Positions 23,791 to 33,006 of a DNA stretch of 53,899 bases are shown one piece after another. The DNA is taken from NCBI GenBank assembly GCA_964404035.1, contig CAYOIT010000007.1, positions 1-53,899 on the forward strand, in the 5' to 3' direction. Origin of the DNA: CAMBRF01 sp964404035. GTDB lineage: Bacteria; Verrucomicrobiota; Kiritimatiellia; CAIKKV01; CAITUY01. Both the position numbers and the translations under genes were made by a program. Under the pieces are notes generated by a model. The model ran no database searches. It was not told where the DNA came from and worked only from the letters and a program-made list of their open reading frames with translations. The first letter of the stretch is position 1; each line of letters opens with the position of its first letter.

Positions 23791-25278
23791 ATGCTTGAGC
23801 TGGTTGATCTGAAGAAGACTCTTTCGGACGAAACCTACGAAGCCGTGTTCCCCGATCTCGAGATCCGTGTGGGACAGATCCAGCGAGCCGCGCGTGCCGC
23901 GGGCGTGCCGGTGGTGCTGGTCTTCGAGGGGTGGGATGCCTCCGGCAAGGGTACCGTGATCAACCGACTCACGCAGGCCCTCGACCCCCGCGGCTTCAAG
24001 GTTCATCCCATTCGCGAGGCGACGGAAACCGAGCGCCGCTATCCCTGGTTGTCCCGCTTCTGGAAGGCCACCCCCGCCGCCGGGCAGTGCGCCATTTTCG
24101 ACCGCTCCTGGTACGGTCGTGTGCTCGCCGAACGGGTGGCGAATGACGTCAGCAAGGCGGAATGCCGGCAGGCGTTTGAGGATATCCAGGCCTTCGAACG
24201 GCAGCTCGCGGACAGTGGCGCCGTCATCGTCAAATACTGGCTGCATATCAGTCGAGCGGAACAGAAACGACGCTTCCGCCAACTTGAAGCCGCCAAGGCC
24301 ACGGCGTGGAAAGTCGGCAAAGCCGAGCGGCACCAGCACCGTGACTACGACCGGTGGGAACGGGCGGTGGAGGACCTGCTCGAACGAACGTCCACGGCGC
24401 ACGCGCCCTGGACGGTGGTGGAGGCGACCCACGGCCGGTTCGCGCGCGTCAAGGTCTTCGAAGCCTTCATCCGCGCCGTGCAGGCCGAGTTGGATCGCCG
24501 TGCTGCCCAGCGTGCTCCCGCCGTCAAGCCCATGGCGGTGCCGAAGCGATCGCCGACGCGGGACCAGGGTCTTCTCGACCGCCTCGACCTCGGGTTGAGC
24601 CTTGACGGCGGCGACTACGAGAAACAACTCGAACGGTGGCAACGGCGGCTGTTCGAACTCGAGCACCGTCTCTACATCGCGCGCATTCCCGCTGTGATCG
24701 TGTACGAGGGGCAGGACGCCGGCGGCAAGGGCGGGAATATCCGCCGCCTGACCCGGGGGCTTGATCCCCGAGGCTATGAAGTGGTCCCCGTCGCGGCACC
24801 GACGGCCGAAGAGAAGGCCCACCATTACCTCTGGCGGTTCTGGAAGAATGTGCCCCGGACCGGCCACATCACCCTCTTTGACCGGTCGTGGTATGGCCGT
24901 GTGCTCGTGGAACGCGTGGAAGGCTTCTGCTCCGGCGAAGAGTGGCAGCGTGCCTTCCGCGAGATCAATGAGTTCGAGCAACAGCTCACGAACTCCGGGG
25001 CCGTGATCGTCAAGTTCTGGCTGCAGATCAGTCGTGACGAACAACTCCGCCGTTTCAAAGACCGCCAGGATACGCCCTATAAGCAGTGGAAAATCACCGA
25101 TGAGGACTGGCGCAACCGGAACAAGTGGCGCCAATACAAGGTGTGCGTCGAGGACATGCTTCAGCAGACCAGCACGTCGCATGCGCCGTGGACCATCCTT
25201 GAGGCCAACTGTAAGCTGTACGCCCGGATCAAGGCGCTGCGGACGGTTGCCGTGGCGTTGGAAACGGCGCTTCGTTGA
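23791..25278 (+). CDS. pap: Polyphosphate:AMP phosphotransferase (two-domain PPK2, class II type)
   Basis: This 495-residue cytoplasmic enzyme transfers phosphate from polyphosphate to a nucleotide. It contains two PPK2 domains in tandem, about 15-240 and 275-495. Each has a Walker A motif (EGWDASGKGT at 46-55, EGQDAGGKGG at 306-315) and each a DRSWYGRVL lid motif. Fused double-domain forms are the class II type that mainly phosphorylate AMP to ADP. Unlike some family members, both loops here keep the GKG lysine, so neither domain is obviously dead. ATG at 23791 is preceded by GGAGG; the upstream extension runs into the tRNA. It is followed by an MgtC-type gene 27 bases later. Confidence 0.92.
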   Translation: MLELVDLKKTLSDETYEAVFPDLEIRVGQIQRAARAAGVPVVLVFEGWDASGKGTVINRLTQALDPRGFKVHPIREATETERRYPWLSRFWKATPAAGQCAIFDRSWYGRVLAERVANDVSKAECRQAFEDIQAFERQLADSGAVIVKYWLHISRAEQKRRFRQLEAAKATAWKVGKAERHQHRDYDRWERAVEDLLERTSTAHAPWTVVEATHGRFARVKVFEAFIRAVQAELDRRAAQRAPAVKPMAVPKRSPTRDQGLLDRLDLGLSLDGGDYEKQLERWQRRLFELEHRLYIARIPAVIVYEGQDAGGKGGNIRRLTRGLDPRGYEVVPVAAPTAEEKAHHYLWRFWKNVPRTGHITLFDRSWYGRVLVERVEGFCSGEEWQRAFREINEFEQQLTNSGAVIVKFWLQISRDEQLRRFKDRQDTPYKQWKITDEDWRNRNKWRQYKVCVEDMLQQTSTSHAPWTILEANCKLYARIKALRTVAVALETALR

Positions 25279-25305
25279 GGCGGAGGGTGCAAAGGAGAAA
25301 ACACT

Positions 25306-26016
25306 ATGTGGAACTACCTGGTAAGCGATCTGCAACCGGAGGTGCTTGTGCGGGTCGCGTTGACCCTGTTGACCGGTTTCATTCTGGGCTTTGAACGCGA
25401 GCGGCATGGGCGGGCCGCCGGGCTTCGGACAACATTGCTCGTCAGCCTGTCCGCCTGCGTCGTGATGGTCATTTCGGAGTTCTTCTATCGGCAGAGTCTG
25501 GTCGTGACCGGCTCAGCCTCTTCCTGGCATCCCGATCCCGCGCGTCTGGCGGCGGGGGCGCTGTCGGGCATGGGGTTTCTCGGGGCCGGTGTCATCATTC
25601 ATGCGGGCGGCCACATCCGGGGGGTGACTACCGCCGCCACCCTGTGGTTTGCCACGGTGATGGGACTGGCCTTTGGAGCCGGGCTGATCGGGCTGGGCCT
25701 CCTGGCTTCAGCGGTGGCCTTTGTGGTGTTGCATCTACTGCCGTCGGTCGAGGCCCATATGCAGGACGATGCGTATTCGGACTTTTCCGTCCGGCTCGAT
25801 GTGGGGGCCGCGACGCTGGACCTCATTCTGAATGAGCTGAAATCATGTGCCATCAAAGTCGAAAGCATGGATATTCAGACGGACCGGCAGCCCCCGGTAC
25901 AGCGAGTCGTGTTTCATCTGAAGTACAGGAAGACCGATCTTGTGCGCTTTCCGCGTGAGGTCACACAACGGGTGGGTGAGCTTCCCGGAGTGCAGGAAAC
26001 CCACTGGCATGCGTGA
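25306..26016 (+). CDS. MgtC/SapB-family membrane protein
   Basis: This 236-residue inner-membrane protein has the MgtC domain in the first 145 residues. Four or five helices hold the hallmarks LTLLTGFILGFERERHGRAAGLRTTLLV, here in two parts (LTGFILGFERE and GRAAGLRTTLLV), then SGMGFLGAGVII and GVTTAATLWFATVMGLAFGAG. A cytoplasmic C-terminal domain (about 155-236) resembles the ACT-like tail of MgtC. MgtC proteins affect F1Fo ATPase and phosphate or magnesium homeostasis in pathogens, but general family members are of uncertain role. AAAGGAG precedes the start. Confidence 0.88.
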   Translation: MWNYLVSDLQPEVLVRVALTLLTGFILGFERERHGRAAGLRTTLLVSLSACVVMVISEFFYRQSLVVTGSASSWHPDPARLAAGALSGMGFLGAGVIIHAGGHIRGVTTAATLWFATVMGLAFGAGLIGLGLLASAVAFVVLHLLPSVEAHMQDDAYSDFSVRLDVGAATLDLILNELKSCAIKVESMDIQTDRQPPVQRVVFHLKYRKTDLVRFPREVTQRVGELPGVQETHWHA

Positions 26017-26051
26017 ACCGACGGGGTGAAGGGCGGCGGGAAGGATAAGGC

Positions 26052-26729
26052 CTAGATCCAGCCTTTGACTTTGTACTGCAGCAGTGCGAGACACTCTCTC
26101 GCGATCCGGATCTGGTTCTCGAGGTTTCCCCAAAAGCCATAGCGCCAGAGACCGTGGGCGCCGATGTTGGCCTCCACGTCCGCGCTCTGGGCGGGCATTC
26201 CGGTCACGTGGCGAAACCCTGCTTTCCGAAAGCACAGGATTGCCCGTCGGACATGAGTGGGGGACGTGACCAGAACCACGCTGGCGTCGAGGCTGTCAGG
26301 CGGCAGCAGGTCGCGAATATTGACCGCCTCCTCATGGGTGTTTCGACCGCGATACTCCATGAGGATGGAGGCTTTGGGAACGCCGCGCAACACCAGTTCA
26401 TCCCGCATGCGGCCCACACTTCCGGTCTCAGGGTCGATATCGCAGGGCAAGGTGACGACACAGGTGGCGCCGGTCAGCCCCGCCAGCAGTTCGGCGGCCC
26501 GATAGGTTCGCATCAGGCCGGATTCGCTGGGGATGCCGGCGCCGCCCAAGACCACCACGTAATCGATCCGGGTCGAGGCTGGTGGCAAGCCGCCGGCCAG
26601 CCAGAGCGTCAGGGAGCGCGGCAGGCCGGTCAGTCCCAGCCCGATCTGGAGGAGGAAAAGGAGGCCGGCGGCCGTGATCAGGGATCTAACGGGCCGGTGT
26701 GTGGCCTTCCGGTGAGACCTTATTTCCAT
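26052..26729 (-). CDS. YdcF-like DUF218 envelope protein
   Basis: This 225-residue protein has an N-terminal TM helix near 16-37 (SLITAAGLLFLLQIGLGLTG) and a DUF218/YdcF domain. The hallmarks are DYVVVLGGAGIPSESGLMRT, then RGRNTHEEAVNIRDLL and VVLVTSPTHVRRAILCFRKA, as in the SanA/ElyC group linked to envelope integrity and cell-wall or lipid carrier metabolism. ATG at 26729 is chosen because the upstream reading is a shadow of uppP; the gene overlaps uppP by 10 bases. Coupling to uppP (undecaprenyl-diphosphate recycling) matches an ElyC-like role, but that is inference. Confidence 0.85.
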   Translation of the reverse strand: MEIRSHRKATHRPVRSLITAAGLLFLLQIGLGLTGLPRSLTLWLAGGLPPASTRIDYVVVLGGAGIPSESGLMRTYRAAELLAGLTGATCVVTLPCDIDPETGSVGRMRDELVLRGVPKASILMEYRGRNTHEEAVNIRDLLPPDSLDASVVLVTSPTHVRRAILCFRKAGFRHVTGMPAQSADVEANIGAHGLWRYGFWGNLENQIRIARECLALLQYKVKGWI

Positions 26730-27661
26730 AACATGACCGCCGCGGTGCCGATAGCCAGCAGAATGCGATAATAGCCGAAGAGGGACATGGGGTGCTTCTG
26801 GAGGTAGCCGACCATCCAGCGGACGGCCAGGGTGGCGGAGACCGCCGCGACGAGCAGACCGATGAGGGGCGACAGCCAGCCGTAGAGCTGGATCATGGCC
26901 GGTCCATACTTGGCCGCATCGAGCACGGTGGAGGCGGTGAGGGTGATCAGGCCCAGCAGGAAGCTGAATTCCACCGCGGCCCCCAGCGAGAGTCCGGCGA
27001 AGAGCCCGCCCAGAATGGTGGCCAGGCTGCGACTGGTTCCCGGCCACATGGCCAGGCATTGCACGAACCCGATCGCCAGGGCCATTTTCCAGGAGAGACC
27101 GGCGATCGACGCCCCTCGTGCCTCGCGTTGGCACGGAACGATCACATAACGATCCATCACCAGGATGATGAGACCGCCGAGCATCCAACTGCCGACGATG
27201 GGCCACAGCCCCCAGTCGCTTCCCCCGAACAGGTACTGCTTGATGCGTTCTTCGAGAAGCAGTCCGATGATGGCCGCCGGCAGAAAGGCCACGATGAGGT
27301 TGAGGCTCAACTTGAGTCCCTCAGGGTTCCGGCCCAGGCAGCCCTCCGCCATCTGGCGGACCCGGCGGAAATACAGTCCCATCACGGCCAGAATGGCGCC
27401 GAGTTGGATGCAGACGGCGTAGGCATTTGCCGCCTCGCTCGTGTCCGCGGTCTGGCCGATCCCCATGACGTGCTGGGCGAGGATCAGGTGGCCGGTGGAA
27501 CTGACGGGGAGATACTCGGTGACTCCCTCGACCACCCCCAGAATGGCGGCCTGAAGCAGGGTCATGGCGGGGCGCGGCGCCTCATGGGTGCCGGCCTGAA
27601 GGAGCCAAGGGGTGAGGCCAAGCAGAACCGTCAGCAGAAGACGACGCAAGCGGAACGACAT
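26720..27661 (-). CDS. uppP: Undecaprenyl-diphosphatase
   Basis: This 313-residue polytopic membrane enzyme removes the terminal phosphate from undecaprenyl diphosphate, recycling the lipid carrier for peptidoglycan and polysaccharides. The first catalytic motif reads GVVEGVTEYLPVSSTGHLI and the second PGTSRSLATILGG, containing the glutamate and arginine residues known to matter in UppP. About 30 extra N-terminal residues form a leader-like helix ahead of the usual start. It lies between kdsD and the YdcF-like gene. Confidence 0.94.
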   Translation of the reverse strand: MSFRLRRLLLTVLLGLTPWLLQAGTHEAPRPAMTLLQAAILGVVEGVTEYLPVSSTGHLILAQHVMGIGQTADTSEAANAYAVCIQLGAILAVMGLYFRRVRQMAEGCLGRNPEGLKLSLNLIVAFLPAAIIGLLLEERIKQYLFGGSDWGLWPIVGSWMLGGLIILVMDRYVIVPCQREARGASIAGLSWKMALAIGFVQCLAMWPGTSRSLATILGGLFAGLSLGAAVEFSFLLGLITLTASTVLDAAKYGPAMIQLYGWLSPLIGLLVAAVSATLAVRWMVGYLQKHPMSLFGYYRILLAIGTAAVMLWK

Positions 27662-27678
27662 GGCAAGGGCCTTTCGGG

Positions 27679-28704
27679 CTACATGATCTTCAACTTGGGC
27701 AGATCCTGAATATCGATTGCCCCCACCAGGTGCCGATCGGCATCCACCACCAGAAGGTCATCGATGAGGTGCGTTTCGAACACGCGAAGCACCTCCACCG
27801 CCAGATCATCCAGCTTCACGGTGATCGGGTTACGGGTCATCACGTCGTCAATGGTGCTATGGAGAAGGTCCGGTTGCTGGGGCAGGCGCCGCCGCAGGTC
27901 GCCGTCGGTGAAGATTCCCAGAACCTTGTTCTCCGCATCGACGATGCCGGCCATGCCGGTCCGGGTGCGCGTCATGGCCAGGATGGCATCCTTCACCTTG
28001 GAACCGGTCAGGACGGAGGCAACGCGGTCATCCTTGCGCATGATGTCCGAGACTCTCAGCAGCAACGTCCGCCCTATCGAGCCGCCCGGATGCAGCTTGG
28101 CATAGTCCTCAATCTTGAAACCGCGGGCTTCAAGGAGCACCATGGCCAGCGCATCGCCGACGGCCAGAGTGGCCGTGGTACTGGTGGTAGGCGCCATGTT
28201 GAACGGGCAGGCCTCCCGGTCGACGGCCACGGAGATGGCGATATCGCTGAGTTTGGCCAGTGCGCTGGTCAGGTTTCCCGTGAGGGCGATCACGGTCACG
28301 TTGAACCGGCGCACCAGCGGGATCAGGTTCAGGATCTCCTCGGATTCGCCGCTGTAGCTGAGGGCGATCAGGATGTCTCCGGAGGCCAGGATGCCCAGGT
28401 CGCCATGAATGGCCTGCGTGGGGTTCAGCATGACGCTGGTGGTGCCCGTGCTGGCCAGCGTGGCGGAGATCTTCTCACCGATATGGAGGTTCTTGCCGAC
28501 GCCGGTGACCACGACTTTCCGGCCGTGACGGGTGGCCTCAATGATAGCCGTCACGGCGTGACTGAAGCCGGAGTTCAGGTTCGCCCGGACTTTGCATAGT
28601 CCCTCGATCTCCATATCGATGATCTTGCGGCCCCGCTCGATGTAATCGTCGTCAATGGCGGGATCGGGCGCTGGCTGTTCCGAGGGGTTGCGTTTGCCTG
28701 TCAT
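27679..28704 (-). CDS. kdsD: Arabinose-5-phosphate isomerase (KpsF/GutQ family)
   Basis: This 341-residue enzyme converts D-ribulose 5-phosphate to D-arabinose 5-phosphate, the first committed step of Kdo synthesis for lipopolysaccharide. The SIS domain (about 45-190) has VVVTGVGKNLHIGEKISATL, SGDILIALSYSGESEEIL and DREACPFNMAPTTSTTATLA. Two CBS domains follow (about 210-265 and 280-341). ATG at 28704 begins after a 39-base gap, with no good Shine-Dalgarno. It is followed by uppP 17 bases on. The presence of this gene supports a Gram-negative envelope. Confidence 0.94.
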   Translation of the reverse strand: MTGKRNPSEQPAPDPAIDDDYIERGRKIIDMEIEGLCKVRANLNSGFSHAVTAIIEATRHGRKVVVTGVGKNLHIGEKISATLASTGTTSVMLNPTQAIHGDLGILASGDILIALSYSGESEEILNLIPLVRRFNVTVIALTGNLTSALAKLSDIAISVAVDREACPFNMAPTTSTTATLAVGDALAMVLLEARGFKIEDYAKLHPGGSIGRTLLLRVSDIMRKDDRVASVLTGSKVKDAILAMTRTRTGMAGIVDAENKVLGIFTDGDLRRRLPQQPDLLHSTIDDVMTRNPITVKLDDLAVEVLRVFETHLIDDLLVVDADRHLVGAIDIQDLPKLKIM

Positions 28705-28743
28705 AAGCGGAAAAACGTAGCACAGGTGCCGGCTCGAACTCCA

Positions 28744-30042
28744 TCAGATTGTGTTCCGGATCAGGCGCGCGATAAACATGCCGTTGCACGAGCCCTGCCA
28801 GGGGTAGACCCAGGCCTGTCCCTGGCACGGCGTGTCATCGAGAGGATGGGAAAAGGAGGCGGGGCTGAACCCGGGCGTGGCCGCGAGAAAACGTTGGACC
28901 ACGTCCTCGTTCTCCTGGCGGGTCAGGGTGCAGGTGGCGTATACCAGCACGCCGCCGCCGCGCACGCGTTGGGCGCACTTGGCGAGCAGTTCCGTTTGAA
29001 CCCCGGTCAGCCGGTCCACTTCTCCCGCGCTCATTCGCCAGCGGGCATCCGGATTCCGGTGCCAGGTGCCGAGTCCTGAACAGGGGGCGTCCACCAACAC
29101 GCCGTCAAAGACTTCATGGGGCAGCGGATCCTTTAGCCCGTCCCAGAGCCGGGGGGTCACGCCGGCCACCTGGGCTTCGCGCAGACGGCGCTCGGCGCTT
29201 TCCAGGATGCCGGGCCGGATGTCCGTGGCCAGGATATGGCCCCGGCCGCCCATGAGGTCGATCAGGTGCAGGGACTTGCCACCCGCTCCACAGCAGGCGT
29301 CCCACCAGCGTTCGTCGGGGCGGGGGGCGCAGATCAACCCGGTGACCTGGGAGGCGAGATCCTGAATCTCCATGATCCCCTTCAGTTGGGGAGCCAGGGC
29401 GCGCAGGTTCTGTCCGCGCGGCACGGAGAGGGCGTCGGGCAGGCGCGCACAACCGGTCGGTTCAATCCCGGCGCCGCGAAGCACGGCGGTCACGCGGGCC
29501 TTGCAGTCCGGCCTGGCGCGGAGCCAGGTCGGAGGCGGTGTCTGAAAGGCGGTGACGGTGCGCAGGAGATGCTCAGAGGCCTCAGCGCCCGGCGGAACCC
29601 GCAACAGCGAGGAAAACCAAGCGGGCACGAGGGCTTGCGCCGACGGCGGCGGAGTCCCGGTCAGGGCCGCGAAACCGGCGGCTTTGGCCGCCAGATCGGC
29701 GGCGCCGAGCGGTTTGAGCACGGCGCCTGCCAGCCGGGTCGTTTCAGCCAGAACGGTGATGGCGGGGTTGATTTCGGAGGCTTCCAGAACGTGGGCCAGC
29801 ACGCAGGCGGTGGCGAGGTCGGGTGCGGCGGGAGGCACCAGCCAGCCCTGCCAGCGGAAATAGGCGAACACGATTTCCGAAAACAGCCGGCGGTCACGCG
29901 AACCGAATTCAGGGTGTTGGCGATAGAACGAGGCCAGGGTGGAGTCCGCGGGTGACCCGGTGGACACGGCGGTGAGCGTGTCCTGCACGATCTGCAGGAC
30001 GACGTCGGCTTGACGGCGAAGGATTCTTGGGGAAAGAGCCAT
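28744..30042 (-). CDS. rsmB: RsmB-like rRNA (cytosine-C5) methyltransferase
   Basis: This 432-residue enzyme uses S-adenosylmethionine to form 5-methylcytosine in RNA. An N-terminal NusB-like helical region (about 5-130, with FGSRDRRLFSEIVFAYFRW) precedes the NOL1/NOP2/sun domain. The AdoMet motif reads WWDACCGAGGKSLHLIDLMG (247-266), and the two key cysteines lie in DAPCSGLGTWHRNPD (C321) and YATCTL (C371). The NusB-like region argues for RsmB over RsmF; the exact target is inferred. It lies 12 bases after the M20 peptidase gene. Confidence 0.85.
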   Translation of the reverse strand: MALSPRILRRQADVVLQIVQDTLTAVSTGSPADSTLASFYRQHPEFGSRDRRLFSEIVFAYFRWQGWLVPPAAPDLATACVLAHVLEASEINPAITVLAETTRLAGAVLKPLGAADLAAKAAGFAALTGTPPPSAQALVPAWFSSLLRVPPGAEASEHLLRTVTAFQTPPPTWLRARPDCKARVTAVLRGAGIEPTGCARLPDALSVPRGQNLRALAPQLKGIMEIQDLASQVTGLICAPRPDERWWDACCGAGGKSLHLIDLMGGRGHILATDIRPGILESAERRLREAQVAGVTPRLWDGLKDPLPHEVFDGVLVDAPCSGLGTWHRNPDARWRMSAGEVDRLTGVQTELLAKCAQRVRGGGVLVYATCTLTRQENEDVVQRFLAATPGFSPASFSHPLDDTPCQGQAWVYPWQGSCNGMFIARLIRNTI

Positions 30043-30054
30043 AGGGGTCTCAGA

Positions 30055-31422
30055 TCAGCGATGCAACCGGTCCAGCAGCAGACCGGTGTAAAGATACCCC
30101 TGCTTGAACTGCGCCAGGGAATACGATTCGTTCGGGGCGTGGATATTATCCTCTTCGCTGCCGAACCCGACGAGAAGGGCCTGCCCGCCGGCGATGGCGG
30201 GCAGATAGGAGAGGATGGGAACGGACGCGCCTTCCCAGAGAAAAGCGATCGGCAGGTCCGAGAGCTCGGTGAGCACCTCGCGTGCAAGTTGGACGGCAGG
30301 CGAGTTGAGGTCGACGCGGACCGCCGGGCCCCCAATGCCCTGCTCGGTGATCTCCAGGCGCAACCCTGCCGGGACGTGCTGCCGGAGGTGCGCTATGATC
30401 GCTTCCAGGATGTGTTCCGGTTGCTGTCCCGGCACGAGGCGCGCGGAAATCTTGGCTTCGGCGCGGGCGGGAATAATCGTTTTGCTGCCGGCGCCGCCGT
30501 AGCCCGAGTGGATTCCGTTGAGGTCCAGGGCGGGGCGGAAGGCCGTGCGGTCGATGGGGGCGTAACCCTGCTCGCCGCCCACCGGTGCGACGCCGGTGAC
30601 GGATTCATACCAGGCCGCATCCAGCGGCACGGCATTGGCCAGGGTCCGTTCCTCGTGCGAGGGGTCGGTCACCCCGTCATAGAACCGGGGGACGGCCACG
30701 CGGCCGCTGGCGTCATGAAGCGAGGCGGCCAGCCGGGCCATGCCATTGGCGGGGTTGGGGGCCCGTCCGCCGTGGACGCCGGAGTGGAGGTCATGACTGG
30801 GGCCGCTCAGAGCCACGGTCAGGTGGACAATGCCGCGCAATCCCATCGTGAGGGTGGGGGCGCCGGAACTGACGGTGCCGGTGTCGGCGGCCATGACGAG
30901 ATCGGCTTTCAAGGCCGCCTTCTCCTGGGAGAGCACTTTCAGAATCGGCATCCGGCCGGTCTCCTCGTCGCCCTCAATCAGGATCTTCAGCGTGCACTCC
31001 AGCCGGTTGGCGCGGATCAGGGCCTCGATAGCCTTGAAGGCGGCGAACACCTGTCCCTTGTTATCCTGCGCGCCGCGTGCGTACATCCGGTTGCCGCGCA
31101 GGGTCGGGGCGAAGGGGGGCGAGCACCAGAGCTCGAGCGGATCGGCGGGCTGCACATCGTAGTGACCGTAGAACAGCACGGTGGGGGCGCCGGGCTTGCC
31201 GGGGCGTTCGGCGACAAGGAGCGGGTGCGATGTGGTCGGCACCAGACGCGTGGCGAAACCCAGGGCGGCGAGGTGATCGGAGAGCCACTGCGCACAGCGG
31301 GTGCAGTCCACGGCCCGGTCGGGGTCGGTACTGACGCTGGGGAAGGCGAGAAACTCCTTCCATTCACTGAGGTAACGTTCGCGATGGGCCTCGAAGGTCT
31401 GTTCAAGTTCGATCTTGGTCAT
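30055..31422 (-). CDS. M20-family dipeptidase/metallopeptidase
   Basis: This 455-residue zinc peptidase has the M20 metal ligands: His87 and Asp89 in GHYDVQPAD, Asp120 in RGAQDNKG, the catalytic-metal pair in IEGDEETG near 149-156, and the C-terminal histidine in DNIHAPNESY. The bridging region normally reads EGEEE; here it is GDEET. A dimerisation domain lies about 195-345, containing HDLHSGVHGG. Its role is most likely peptide turnover (PepV/carnosinase-like dipeptidase). ATG at 31422 has GGAAGAG upstream. It is located between phoH and the RNA methyltransferase gene. Confidence 0.9.
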   Translation of the reverse strand: MTKIELEQTFEAHRERYLSEWKEFLAFPSVSTDPDRAVDCTRCAQWLSDHLAALGFATRLVPTTSHPLLVAERPGKPGAPTVLFYGHYDVQPADPLELWCSPPFAPTLRGNRMYARGAQDNKGQVFAAFKAIEALIRANRLECTLKILIEGDEETGRMPILKVLSQEKAALKADLVMAADTGTVSSGAPTLTMGLRGIVHLTVALSGPSHDLHSGVHGGRAPNPANGMARLAASLHDASGRVAVPRFYDGVTDPSHEERTLANAVPLDAAWYESVTGVAPVGGEQGYAPIDRTAFRPALDLNGIHSGYGGAGSKTIIPARAEAKISARLVPGQQPEHILEAIIAHLRQHVPAGLRLEITEQGIGGPAVRVDLNSPAVQLAREVLTELSDLPIAFLWEGASVPILSYLPAIAGGQALLVGFGSEEDNIHAPNESYSLAQFKQGYLYTGLLLDRLHR

Positions 31423-31440
31423 GGTAGCTCTTCCAAAGGG

Positions 31441-32751
31441 TTATAGCAGGCTCGCGGCAATGGCGGCGAGCGTGCTGCGCTCGCTCTTGATCAGCGTGAC
31501 ATGGCCGTGAATGGGCTGGGTTTTCAACCGTTCGACCGCATAGGCCAGGCCGTTGCTGCTCGAATCAAGGTAAGGATTGTCGATCTGGTAGGGGTCGCCG
31601 GTCAGCACCATCTTGGTGCCTTCGCCGGCCCGGCTGATGACGGTTTTGACCTCGTGCGGGGTCAGGTTCTGGGCTTCATCCACGATGATGAACTGGCGCG
31701 GGATGGATCGGCCGCGGATATAAGTCAGGGCTTCGAGTTCGAGGACCTCGTCGCGCTGCAACTTCTCGATCCGTTCGCGGATCGTATGTTTGTGTTCACC
31801 GGTGCTCGATTTGGTCAGAAGGTAGGTCAGATTGTCGAAGATCGGCATCATCCAATTGGCCAGTTTCTCCTCCTTGTTGCCGGGAAGATAGCCGATGTCC
31901 TTTCCGAACGGCATGATGGGGCGGGTCACGAGAATGCGGTCATAGCGCTTCTGGTTGACGGTTTTCTCCAGGCCGGCGGCAAGGGCGAGCAGGGTCTTGC
32001 CGGTTCCCGCAGGTCCCATGAGGGTGACCAGGTGGACGGAATCGTCCATCAGGAGTTCGATGGCCATCCTTTGTTCGCGGCTGCGCGGCTTGATATGCCA
32101 GACGTTGTCGAACCTGGGGTTGAGTTGGACCAGGGTGCCGCGCCCGCCGGCGCGGGTCAGGGCGGAATGGTGCTCCTGGCCTTCGGCGAGCAGGTTCACG
32201 AACTCGTTGGGCATCAGCGTGGTATCCGGCAGTTCAACCGAGTGGTTGGCGAAGAAGTCGTCGATGACCTCGGGGCGCACGGTGACGTCACGGCAACCCG
32301 TGAAAAGCTCGTCGAAGTTGACCTTCTGCTTCTCGAAATCCATCACCTCGATGCCCAGGGCGTCGGCCTTGATGCGGGCGTTGATGTCCTTGGAGACGAA
32401 GATGACCCGCTCGCCCTGCTTATGGAGGCCGAAGGCGACACGGATGATGCGATTGTCGGGGATTTCGTCCTCCAGATCCATGTCGCGGGTCAAGCCATGA
32501 CCGGTGATGATCTTGAGGGTTCCGCCATTTTCCATGGGGACCCCTTCGCCCAGCCGTCCGCGGGTCCGGAGGTTGTCCAGGCGGCGGATGACGCCGCGCG
32601 CGTTGCGGCCAAGTTCGCTGGATTCCTTCTTGAACTTATCCAGTTCCTCGATGACCGCCATGGGCAGAACCACGGTGTTATCCGCAAACGATTCGATGCA
32701 GGTGTGATCGTGGAGGAGGACGTTGGTATCGAGTACGAAGATTTTATTCAT
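31441..32751 (-). CDS. phoH: PhoH-family ATPase with N-terminal PIN domain
   Basis: This 436-residue protein joins a PIN nuclease domain (about 1-135, beginning KIFVLDTNVLLHD with Asp8, and Glu35/36) to a PhoH P-loop domain (about 205-436). Walker A is GPAGTGKT at 246-253 and Walker B reads FIIVDEAQN. PIN-PhoH proteins (PhoH2/YlaK type) have been linked to sequence-dependent RNA unwinding and cleavage. It is the first gene of a minus-strand run that continues to the YdcF-like gene. The start is preceded by a weak AAGGA 14 bases upstream. The role in this organism is not indicated by the neighbours. Confidence 0.92.
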   Translation of the reverse strand: MNKIFVLDTNVLLHDHTCIESFADNTVVLPMAVIEELDKFKKESSELGRNARGVIRRLDNLRTRGRLGEGVPMENGGTLKIITGHGLTRDMDLEDEIPDNRIIRVAFGLHKQGERVIFVSKDINARIKADALGIEVMDFEKQKVNFDELFTGCRDVTVRPEVIDDFFANHSVELPDTTLMPNEFVNLLAEGQEHHSALTRAGGRGTLVQLNPRFDNVWHIKPRSREQRMAIELLMDDSVHLVTLMGPAGTGKTLLALAAGLEKTVNQKRYDRILVTRPIMPFGKDIGYLPGNKEEKLANWMMPIFDNLTYLLTKSSTGEHKHTIRERIEKLQRDEVLELEALTYIRGRSIPRQFIIVDEAQNLTPHEVKTVISRAGEGTKMVLTGDPYQIDNPYLDSSSNGLAYAVERLKTQPIHGHVTLIKSERSTLAAIAASLL

Positions 32752-33006
32752 AAGCCGTATTGATCCTTCAGCTGGTCACACGATTCCCGCTGCGAGCGCA
32801 GGTGGGCAGGGGCATTCCCATCACTCCCGCAGCTTGCCACAAAGCGAAGGAATGAGCCAGTCCGAATGACGGCGCTGAGACGCGGCGGAGGTTGGGGAAT
32901 GGTCTGCCGGTTGGCATGGCAGGGTTATACCCCATGGTCAAGGGTCATCCTGACCTGCTAAGATCCTGTCCTCGTCGCCGTTGCATTTGGGAAAGAAACG
33001 TGCAAC
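32752..33006. promoter_or_regulatory. Divergent intergenic region with a candidate extended -10 promoter
   Basis: This 255-bp gap separates phoH (minus) from the histidine kinase (plus). On the plus strand TGGTCA (32935-32940), 18 bp, then TGC-TAAGAT (hexamer 32959-32964) resembles an extended -10 promoter, about 40 bases before the kinase start. No convincing promoter for phoH is seen on the minus strand. No repeat or RNA structure is evident. Confidence 0.35.

Noticed and set aside
31441..32751. Toxin-antitoxin system because of the PIN domain
   Set aside because: The PIN domain is fused to a PhoH ATPase and no antitoxin-like gene adjoins; VapC-type toxin is not supported.
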